Positions 1 to 9,438 of a stretch of 64,000 bases of DNA are shown one piece after another. Source of the stretch: Saprospirales bacterium. GTDB lineage: Bacteria > Bacteroidota > Bacteroidia > Chitinophagales > JADIYW01. The notes beneath the pieces are model-generated. The model was not told the DNA's origin, did no database searches, and saw only the letters and a program-made list of their open reading frames with translations. Where the stretch lies: contig JADJSS010000044.1 of assembly GCA_016711605.1 (NCBI GenBank), positions 1 to 64,000 on the forward strand, read 5' to 3'. Within the stretch, counting starts at the first letter, position 1. The number at the start of each line of letters is the position of its first letter. The position numbers and the translations under genes were made by a program.

Positions 1-48
1 TTTATTCCTACAATTCTGTAATCTTATCGTTCAAAAATTAATTTTTTA

Positions 49-365
49 TGGAAAGAAAATATCACACGTTAAAGATTTTTATCCTTACTATTTAACAGAA
101 CACAGCGATCAAACATGTAGAATTGTTTCTTATGTTAGCACTACACTTTTATTTTTGTAATTGTGATAGCATCAATTATGGCTTCAGTATTGCAAATCTT
201 ATTCCATTATTACCTGTTGTAAGTTACGGTTTTGCATGGATGGGTCATTTATTTTTTGAGAAAATAAACCAACAACTTTTCAATATCCATTTTATAGTTT
301 AGCGTCCGATTTCATTATGTTTTCCATTTTTAACTGGAAAAGTAGATACAAAACTAGCCGATGCA
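49..365 (+). pseudogene. DUF962 / Mpo1-like membrane protein, frame-broken
   Basis: Translating piecewise in shifting frames recovers a DUF962 pattern: an N-terminal YPYYLTEHSDQTCR segment, then YGFAWMGHLFFEK, then FLTGKVDTKLAD. These match the histidine-containing motifs of the DUF962/Mpo1-like membrane family, whose yeast member is a dioxygenase of 2-hydroxy fatty acids. The ATG at 49 is followed almost at once by a frameshift: one extra A in the AAA run at 71-73 restores the HTLKDFYPYYLTEHS reading. At least two more indels follow. The 3' end is uncertain. The family call is fairly good, but a functional product cannot be read from this sequence as given. Confidence 0.5.
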
Positions 366-1850
366 AGAAGATTGTTGGTATTTAATTATACGTTGCTCAA
401 CACTGCATCATTATCAATTCTACTCTTATCGATGCCTAAATCAATTGCTTCTTACAAATGTCACTTTTGCTTGCGTAACATCTTTCATAAGTACAAATAA
501 TTTTGGCACGCATCAACGCTTGTTCAGGATTGGTTGGATCTGCATGCTGATAAATATAAGTATAACTTCAAGATTTGGAATATTGTTTTCATTGAATGAT
601 TATAATATGTGAATATCAGCCACGATAAAAATCTAATATCGGCGTTCCACGTTAGTTCCTGTTTTATCTGTTTTAATATTTTGGTTTAATTTTCATTTCA
701 TTTTTTCAGCTAAATAGAATCTTTATTTAAAAAGTCTTTTGATAGTTTTCTTTGTAATTTGTCTCTTTCTGTATAATTTGTCTGAAGTGTTTTTATTTCT
801 TTTAAATTGTTCACTCACAACAATTTTGCGACATTTGATTTAAAGTACGAAACATCAAACATTTTATCCATTATTAATATCGATTTCTTTCCAACAATAA
901 AGCTTGTCTATATTTTTAGCTGACAATGCTTTATCAAATTCAGTTTTAAAACTTAAAAAGCATTGAGCAATAAAATTTTATCCTAGGGCATTTCTTTTTT
1001 GCATCTCCTTTAACAAATACCACCTGAATGCATGAGGAACAACAATGCTATCAGAGCCCAAGCATGTTGATGTTAAACTCAAGTTACGTAAATGCTTGTT
1101 GTTTCCTATAGTTTCCTGATTACAACTATATGCTAATAAATCAGTATAGTTCATATCTTTTGTTCCATAAAAACAAAGACACTCAATCGGATTCTGCAAC
1201 GGCAAATAGCACCACCATATATACAGTATGTGTATTGGTTTTTAAAATTGTTTGCTTAATACATGGCAGCTTTACCACCTGAAAAACCCCAAAGTGACAT
1301 TCTTACTTTCAATTTATACGTTGAATAAAAAGTTCATTCATTGAGTTTATTGTAATTAGATAAGATTACATTAAACTCCATACCATTTTAGTATTATTGC
1401 CAATTAAAATATATACCAAGTTATCTGCAATATTTTTATATAAACTAATCGGATAAACACCATTACCATTTGGGTCAAATAAAGCAAATACAAGGTTATT
1501 GGTACTTACTTTCTTAAAGGAATATATAAATAAGCATAACTCAAGGCAGTATCACTTTCAATGACAACATTGTAAATTCTACCTTTATCTATGTTTTGAG
1601 ATAGCGAGTTGAAACATAAAAATGAGACAAAAGAAAGGAAACTATTACCATATCGCGAGGTATAAAATGTTTGTTCAATAATTTTTCTAAGAATTCTTAC
1701 CTCATAGTAAAAATTTAAAATTAAATGCGTTTTGATAATTGAGTTCGTTGGAAAAATTAAAATCGGAATAATTATTTTATTATTTTTAAACACATGCGGC
1801 AAATTACCAAACATATACCAAATAAAATTAGGCATGGTAGATACTTTTTG
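354..1850 (-). pseudogene. secreted alpha/beta-hydrolase-like protein, multiple frameshifts
   Basis: Several reverse-strand fragments join into one recognisable serine-hydrolase-like protein. In order they are a segment with FALFDPNGNGVYP, a nucleophile-elbow-like WGFSGGK (GFSGG encoded at 1274-1288), an acid-loop-like FYGTKDMNYT, and a histidine region VPHAFRWYLLKEMQKRN near 980. A further roughly 200-residue C-terminal stretch runs to a stop at 354. The order DP.G.G, G.SGG, G..DMNYT and H.AF.W fits secreted alpha/beta hydrolases seen in Bacteroidota. At least five indels break it. The exact N-terminus is unclear, and the segment 360-640 is assigned here only by continuity. Confidence 0.4.
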
Positions 1851-1859
1851 ATTGAAGAT

Positions 1860-2460
1860 AATAGCTTCACTTCAATTGATACTAGTTTATAAAAACAGTA
1901 GCAGCGATAAAATTTTTCCCGATGCTATCAGAAAAGCAGGCAAAATCAGAATGATATTAAACAGGTAATTTTGACACATGCCGCATCCCGGTCGTTTTCA
2001 AGTAGTTTGGCCGAATTGAAAACGTTTGAACATTCCAGTGTTGGCTCACGAAGATGCAAAACATATTGGAACAAGGCATTGGTGGTCGAATACCGTTTAT
2101 ATTGATCCAAGGAATAGTTAGTTGGATGGTGTTGAATTTGCTGATTAAAAACAGCGATCCTTGATAGAAAAACTACCAATTGACAAAAATTGCAACATAA
2201 TGATGTGCTTCCTAATGCTGGTAGTGTGGGTAATTCTACATACTGGACACAGCGCTGGACATATTGTTTTTTGGTGAAAAATGAAGTTGTTTTAATTTCT
2301 GGTGATACTCCTTGCGAGTGCAGTGGGTTTGGATTTAAGCGCTGTTATGAAGACAGACAATTAGGAGCGCAAGAAGTCATATTCGATGTTATAGCTTTAG
2401 ATTTTGACACTGCTGTTTTGAGTCCTTGGAAATGGGTGTACGAAGAAAGAAGCAGATAAA
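1860..2460 (+). pseudogene. MBL-fold metallo-hydrolase, frame-broken
   Basis: Shifting frames give, in order, PDAIRKAG, a VILTHA metal-binding start (about 1970-1985), IPVLAHEDAKHI, then HTGHSAGHIVF, KNEVVLISGDT (about 2275-2310) and a terminal FDTAVLSHGNG. This is the motif order of metallo-beta-lactamase-fold hydrolases: HxHxDH, then the TPGH..GH and GD motifs, then a final H. The HxHxDH motif is damaged by indels in this sequence. The N-terminal 40-60 residues expected for the family are not visible. The specific substrate is unknown. Confidence 0.5.
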
Positions 2461-2549
2461 AGTTAAAGCAAATTTTCGACCATGAGTTTAAAAATTTAAT
2501 TGCGTTGTTTTATTTCAATACTTTTTATATTACTAAGCGTTTAAAATAA

Positions 2550-3221
2550 TCATGTTTCCCTACAGTGATCAAATTTTTCATTATTCCTTATCTTCAATAA
2601 AAGCATCAGAAGAAAAACCACTTTTAGATTCTTGTGTGACTTCAAAGTTTTTGGCAAATTATCTAGTTCATCTCTGCTCAAAGCATATTTACAATCGACA
2701 TACCTTTTTTCTTTGGTATTAATTGCACAGTCAGCCAATCTTTATCGTCTTTAATATTTACATCGTAGCATTTATTTTTGCTCTTAAAATATCTTTAGTA
2801 GCAATATTTACTAATTCTGCTGTATCTGTTTTTCAATTAAAATATAATTCCCAAACGTTTTTTTAGTAACAATAGATTTTCCTTCAACGCCAACAGTTGC
2901 CGTGTTTAAATTACTCATATTTAATTTGGTGACATCATAATACGATTTTTCAATAGTGGTGTAGCGATGGTATTTTTAGAAATATCAATATTAAAAACAC
3001 CTGTTTTACAGAATCTTTAGTTTTATAAATTTCTGGAAATAATGTTCGTTATATGAACTATCATCAAACATGCTATCTGTTACATAATAGTTTCCAATAA
3101 GTTGTTTATTAAAAGTGCTGATATTATCAGTATCCATTGGCATCGGTGACTCCAAGCGAACGTTGTTACACGATATGAGTATCGGAATACATAGTAATAA
3201 AACAAGTTTTATAGTTTTCAT
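2550..3221 (-). pseudogene. small lipoprotein, frame-broken
   Basis: The 5' part is intact: a signal sequence with a lipobox-like LISCNN (Cys at residue 18), then LIGNYYVTDSMF. Downstream the frame is lost several times, but DDKDWLTVQLIPKKKG and ADEDELDNLPKTLKSHKN can be recovered near 2640-2760. The layout (lipobox, LxGxYY, W.V....K, then E/D-rich C-terminus) resembles a family of about 200-residue hypothetical lipoproteins common in Bacteroidota. No function is known to me. The number of indels matches the surrounding damaged region. Confidence 0.4.
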
Positions 3222-3421
3222 AATTTTGGTTTTCTACCTTAAATATAATTGATTTATTGCTTGTTTGTTGATTTTAATTATTTAGAAATGATAGTAATTT
3301 CAATCATAAAAAGTTAGAAAATTAAATTCAGATATTTTTAATTTAAGTCAACTAAATACAACTTAAACTGTAATATTATAATCGTTTTATTCACTAATTT
3401 AGCAACCTAATAAATTGTATA

Positions 3422-5391
3422 ATGAAAAAAATTATTTCTGTTCACACTTTCACTTTCCTTTCACTCTCACTTTTAGCTCAAAAAGATGTTGTTGGTGCCA
3501 ACATTGACAAAACTCAAAACAAGGCGAAGATTTTTCAAATATGCCAATGGTGGTTGGACAAAACAAAATCAATACCTGCAGCATACTCACAATAGGGAAA
3601 TTGGTAACCTTGTACAAGAAGATGTTTGGACTAAATTAAAAACCATCAACGAAAAAGCAAGACATTCAAGTTCAATCGATCCTAATACACACAAAAAATC
3701 AGTGATTTTTACTTTACTGCAATGGACACGATAACTATTGAAAAGTAAAGCTAACGCAATTTCCACAGAATTATCAATGATTAATTCCGTAAAAGATATT
3801 CCGAGTTTATTGAAAACAATTACTAATTTGCATTCAATTGGCATTAGCACTTCTTTTGATTTAGGCATTTATCAAGACATGAAAAACAGCGAAATAAATG
3901 TTCTGTACTTATCCCAAAGGTGGTCTTGGTTTACCAAACAGAGATTATTATTTTAACAAAGATGCCAGAACAGCTAAAATCGTAATCAGATTATAAAACC
4001 AAACATCTACCACGAATGTTGGCTAATATTAATCCAAATTTCACGAGCGGTTCAACAGGTATTTTAGTTTGGAAAAATCATTAGCAACTAAATCAAGAAA
4101 ATTGGAAGACTTGCGCGATCCTTATGAAAACTATAATAAAATGTCAGTTGCTGATTTAAATAAATTAACACCAAACATCAATTGGACTACTCTTTTTTCG
4201 CAACTCAATATCAAAACTGATTCTGTAATTGTTGGACAACAGAATTTTTACTCAATTAGATATAGTTAGTAAAATCAACACCAATATCGGTTTGGAAAAT
4301 TATTTACGTTTTCATGTAATTTCATCTTATGCAGATTATTTAAATAAAAAAGTGGAAGCAGAAGATTTTCGTTTTTATGGCAAAACAATTCGTGGAAAAA
4401 AAGAACAATTGCCACGTTGGAAACGTGCTTTAACTTGGGAAGAAGCTGCAATGGGTGAACTCTTAGGACAATTGTATGTGAAAGATAATTTTCCTGCAAA
4501 AACAAAAAGAACGCTATTTAAAATTATGCGACGAAGTATTTACAGCATTTGCTGATAGAATAAAAAATTTAGATTGGATGAGCGGTGCTACAAAACAAAA
4601 GTCATTGCAAAAATTAAATACTGTTGTAAAAAAAGTTGGCTATCCAGATGCTTGGAAAGATTTTTCTAAATTGGAAACCAACGATAAATCTATAGTTGAA
4701 AATATTAGAAATGCCAATAAATTCTGGTTCAATTACTCAGTTAATAAATTAAACAAACCTGTTGACCGCACAGAATGGGACATGACACCTCAAACCTACA
4801 ATGCTTATTACAATCCATCAAACAACGAAATAGTTTTACCTGCTGGTATTTTTGTAATTCTGGTTTTAAAGATGAAGATATTGACGACGCTGTAATTTAT
4901 GGTTATGCTGCTTCTACTATGGCCACGAAATTACGCATGGTTTTGATGATGAAGGCAGACAATTTGACGACAAGGCAACTTGCAAACTGGTGGCAAAAGA
5001 AGATGCAAAAATATATAGAGCAATTCAATAATTTTATTGTGTTAGATTCAATGCATATTAACGGAAAAGCTACACTTGGCGAAAACATTGCTGATTTAGG
5101 TGGCTTGGTAATTGCCTTAGATGCATTTAAGAAAACATCACAATATAAAGAAGGCAAATTAATTGATGGTTTAACACCTTTGCAACGCTATTTCTTAGGT
5201 TATGCATTGGGTTGGTTGGGTCATCAACGCGACGAAGAATTAGCAACACGAGTTTTAACCGATGTACACTCACCCAGCATTTTTACGTGCAAGCGGACCG
5301 TTTTCAATATCGATGATTTTACGATGCTTTTGGAATTAAACAAGGCGACAAAATGTTTCGTGCAACTAATGATAGAGTGAAAATTTGGTAG
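3422..5391 (+). pseudogene. M13-family (neprilysin-like) zinc metallopeptidase, frame-broken
   Basis: This is a secreted oligopeptidase of about 655 residues if repaired. A signal peptide begins at the ATG at 3422. The M13 N-terminal domain is visible as fragments (for example the region around LYLSQRW and NKDAR near 3910-3970). The catalytic domain keeps the zinc site HEITH at 4924-4938, the downstream GENIADLGG glutamate motif near 5078-5105, and the family's terminal tryptophan in DRVKIW at the stop (5389-5391). At least seven indels interrupt it. All key catalytic residues survive, so either the break is recent or, more likely, the sequence carries uncorrected indels. M13 peptidases are normally exported and degrade peptides outside the inner membrane. 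Confidence 0.75.
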
Positions 5392-5537
5392 AAATTTCAT
5401 TAGAAAAAATAATCTTATTTAAATGACTATCAGATAATTATACTTGATAGTCATTTTAATTTTAGCTACAAAGACGTTTATTTGTATTGTTACTATGTGG
5501 AAATTATTGATTAGTTTTACAATATAAATACATTAAT

Positions 5538-8500
5538 ATGTACAAATATTTTTTCTTATTGCTGGTGTTTTTTTCAATAAAAAATAGTTTTTCATTAAAC
5601 GAATATCAGATAAAGTCGAATAATTGTTATGGAAATAATGAAATTGATAAACTTGATGAAATATATCAATTGAACGACAGTACCTACGCTACTGTATTAA
5701 AATTTTATAACAATTTTGGTTATTTTGCCACATCTACAAATAATTCGACATGGATAGTAAAGCTGGACAAGAATTATAATATCATAAATAAAACAAAAAT
5801 AATTGATGATGCCAGTCTTAATTCAGTTTTCAAATTTGATCCTATTACAAAATCTGTTTGTTTTATCAATGTAGGCGGAAATGTTAATAATATAATTCAA
5901 AGCATAAAAGTTTACCAATTAGAAGATGCTTCTCTAAAACTAAATATTACAATTAATGATACATTCATAATAAACAACAGTGCATTTCAGAGTTTAAATG
6001 TAAATGAAAGTGGTGGGTATCTATTGCGATATTATATACAACATCCAACAAGTATCGATTCTATTAGAATAATTGCAGTTGACTCAAATTTGCATGTTTG
6101 GTGTAATAAAACATTATCGACTAATTATTTTGATACAATATACACACTTATAGATTCTATAAATTTAAATTTAATAGACAAACACCATTGGTTATCTTCG
6201 GTATATTTTGATAATAATAATTTATATGCAGAATCATTAGTACACGACGATAGATATCCAGTTACTGAAGGTAAAACTGCCATCTTACTACATAAATTTA
6301 ATAAGAATTTATATCCAATCTATACTAAGTTAATTGATTATTCTGACAGCATTGGAGATTTTCAAATTGACTATTTGCAAAGTGCGGAATTTTTTAAATC
6401 AAATGATAAACTAATATTTAATCAAGGATTGAATGAATTCTCATCAGCAATGTATTTAATGGACACGTCATTGAACGTTATTAAGAAAGTTATTCCAAAC
6501 GCTAACCAAAACAGAAGACAACGCAACGCCAGCAAATTAATAGTACGCAACAACAAGATATATATGAAAATTAGTTTGGCAAATGCACCGCTAGGAAGTT
6601 ACAGTAACTACTTAGTATGTTATGACAATGAATTAAATATATTGCATGTTGAGTCAATTGATTCTTCTTTTGGTGGATATTTCTCAGGAACTACTGGTAT
6701 CGTTAATTATTATTCATTACTGGACTCAGGATTTATTTTAGTGATAGCAGGTAGTTATAATGGAATGAGTAATAGACATTATATGAAAGTAAATCAATAT
6801 GCACAAAAAATATGGATTTGTCCTATGAATGACAATTACATTTGGAAAACTAAAAAAATTAAATCAGCTAATAGTTTTACTTATTATGTAGCTGTTAATG
6901 GAGCGCCGTTCTTTGCAGAACCAGTTATCGAAAATATTGCTGGAAAACAAGAGCATTTGTTGATTATAGAGAATTTTTGGACGAAAGTTTTGGTGTTAAT
7001 AAAGACACTACAGTTATTGTTGAATTTAAAATAAATTTAGATAATGGAAAAATTATTGATACAAATATTATAGCTTCAATAACTACACCAAATAATTCGG
7101 TTGCTACATATTTTAATTATTTAAGAAAAAACAAAGAAAATGAATATGCACTTTTAGGCACTAGCAATCAACTATGTAGTGGTAGAAAAATAGATATATT
7201 TTCAGCAAAATCATCACTCAATTTTAATACTTTATACACTAAAGTTTTTTTAGATTTAAACAGCAATTCTATCTTAGATAATAACGAACATTATTTAGAT
7301 AATGTATCTAACAACATCACTAAAAACAACACAACAACAGAATCATATTTTAATGAAAATGGTTGCATTATTAATTATGTTGATACTGGAAAATTTGATA
7401 TTAATGTACTTAACACGTTTAATTATTTTAACTCAATACCATCTTCTGTTACAAAAAACTACCACTTTTGGCAATAAAGACACTTTTAAATTTGCATTGC
7501 AACCAATTGCAATCGTAAATGATTTAATGATTCAATTAAATATTAATGGTCGCGGAAGACCAGGTTTTAATGGTTCTTACATACTGAACGTTAGCAATAA
7601 TGGAACAACTATACAAAATGCAATTGCTAAATTAAAACTATCTGAAAATATAGATAGTATTTCAACATTTCCATCAGCTATAATTAGTAATGATACGATG
7701 TCTTGGATATTTAATAATGTAGAACCAAATGAACAAAAAACAGTTGAAATATATTTTCATTACAAAGAACCACCTGTAAATAATATTGGTGATACGCTAT
7801 TTTCTACAGCTACAATTTCCCCAATATTAAATGATACATTCCTTCAGATAATGTATCAATTTTAAATGATGTAATGAGTGGTTCTTTTGATCCAAATGAT
7901 AAAATTGTTGACAAAAACGAATATTCTTCATCAGATTTTGACAATAAGGAATACATCAAATACACCATTCGTTTTGAAAACACTGGAAATGACACCGCTT
8001 TTCAAGTTGTTATTGTAGATACTTTAGATGCTAATTTAGATATTTCCACTTTTAAACCATTAAATGGACTATACACTTATGCTACAAAAATTACAAATGG
8101 AAATGTGCTAACTTTTACTTTCAATCCGATATTATTGGCTCCAAAACATACAACAGCTGTTTCGTATCTTATAAAACCAAAAAATAGCATATCAAATGGA
8201 ATTTCTATTAAAAATAAAGCATCTATTAAATTTGATTACAACGAACCAATAATTACCAATAACACACAAACTAGAATTTCTATCATTACTGGTCTTCAAA
8301 ATAAGAAAACAACAACTAATTTCGAATTACATCCAAATCCAGCAAACAATGAGATTTATATTGAATTTATAAATACAGACATCGTAAATTATCTACAAAT
8401 ATTTGATATTCAAGGTAATGTATTAAATAAATTAGACCTTAAAAGCAATAAATCTATCAATATTGATGTAAGAAATTATCCAAATGGTGTCTATTTTATC

Positions 8501-8557
8501 AATTTTATTGATAAGAACAATCAATCTAGCTCAGTGAAATTCGTTATTACGCGATAA
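5538..8557 (+). CDS. T9SS type A sorting-domain surface protein with DUF7619-like repeat domain (three frameshifts)
   Basis: A large secreted protein of about 1000 residues once repaired. It has a signal peptide (residues 1-19), a long beta-rich N-terminal region, then a SGSFDPNDK motif that opens a conserved repeat/DUF7619-type domain (about 7874-8280). A C-terminal T9SS type A domain follows (LHPNPANNEIYIEF, then NYPNGVYFINF). It is paralogous to the gene at 12445-15385. Frame breaks lie at a T5 run (6974-6978, one T missing), an A6 run (7453-7458, one A extra) and near 7840. Correcting each restores continuous homologous protein. The role is probably an outer-surface or released protein delivered by the type IX system; no enzymatic domain is visible. 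Confidence 0.75.
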
Positions 8558-8800
8558 ATTTTGCAAAATCGACACTATTCAATTCCTTTGACCTACATCA
8601 ACAAAAAACGCATTTTTACCACTTATAAAGCCAAAGCTACCGTTTAATCAAAGAAACCTACCACTTACTAAATATCTGTTTTGTTATTAATATGTTGGTA
8701 TATATTTACATCATCAACAGAGTTGTTTACGTTTCTTCATTTTATCTGTTGTTTACGGCTTTTTAGTAGACTCTAAAGCTAGATCATAAAAAAACCACCC

Positions 8801-8856
8801 TAACAAATTCTTTGATTTATTGCCTAAATGGAATCATTTCATCAAAGAATTTGTTA
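8801..8856. repeat. 16-bp perfect inverted repeat upstream of a small secreted-protein gene
   Basis: TAACAAATTCTTTGAT at 8801-8816 is mirrored exactly at 8841-8856, with a 24-base spacer. It ends 21 bases before the ATG at 8878. The rest of the gap 8558-8877 holds no credible ORF. There is no T-tract typical of an intrinsic terminator, so it could be a regulatory hairpin in the leader or a protein-binding site. Confidence 0.6.
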
Positions 8857-8877
8857 TTGATTTAGACAAAATATACT

Positions 8878-9273
8878 ATGAAAAAAATCTACAAAATATT
8901 ATTTCTTCTCTTTATTCTCATTTCCGTGCATTTTAATGGATATTCAGACGATAAAATTACGGCAAAATCAACCATCAGAAGTATTTGGAAATACGAACAA
9001 GATCAAACTAAATTTTCACCTGAAGACGGTATCGCTAAAAAAATATTCTTCCTATCTTTAAATGATGACGGAACATTTCACCAATATGTTAAAGTAATTC
9101 CACTTTCTTCAAAAGACTATTTCAGAGTGAAAAACTATGAATTAGATGGAACTTGGAAAGAAAAAGATGGTAAAATTATTCTTGAAGAATATGGCAAAAC
9201 AAATGAGATAGATTATGCTTATTTTATTTCAAATTTTGAAAATATAGACAATCAAGTAATTACTAAAAAATAG
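8878..9273 (+). CDS. small secreted protein of unknown function
   Basis: A 131-residue protein with a clear signal peptide (residues 1-23, ending near NGYS). The mature part has a lipocalin-like flavour: short beta-strand-like stretches, LNDDGTFHQYV and ELDGTWKEKDGKIILEEY. It resembles the small 'DGTW...DGKIIL' secreted proteins of Bacteroidota, but I cannot assign a family with confidence. It is a single-gene unit, followed at once by an intrinsic terminator, and preceded by an inverted repeat. Confidence 0.6.
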   Translation: MKKIYKILFLLFILISVHFNGYSDDKITAKSTIRSIWKYEQDQTKFSPEDGIAKKIFFLSLNDDGTFHQYVKVIPLSSKDYFRVKNYELDGTWKEKDGKIILEEYGKTNEIDYAYFISNFENIDNQVITKK

Positions 9274-9302
9274 AACTTCACTACAATTTGTTTTAATTGA
9301 AG

Positions 9303-9331
9303 GCCATCTCAGCAATAAGATGGCTTTTTTA
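9303..9331 (+). terminator. intrinsic terminator after the 8878-9273 gene
   Basis: GCCATCT (9303-9309) pairs with AGATGGC (9318-9324) across an 8-base loop and is followed by a run of seven T. Confidence 0.75.
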
Positions 9332-9438
9332 TTTCTAAACTGTTATTTATTTACAGATAACACATAAAATTTATTCATTCATTTTTTCATTTTGTAAATT
9401 TATGCTGAACAATGTAAAATATTGTTCTTCTTTATAAC

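Noticed and set aside
3422..5391. Programmed frameshifting in the M13 peptidase
   Set aside because: There are at least seven breaks scattered through the gene with no shared slippery site, in a region where every gene is similarly broken.
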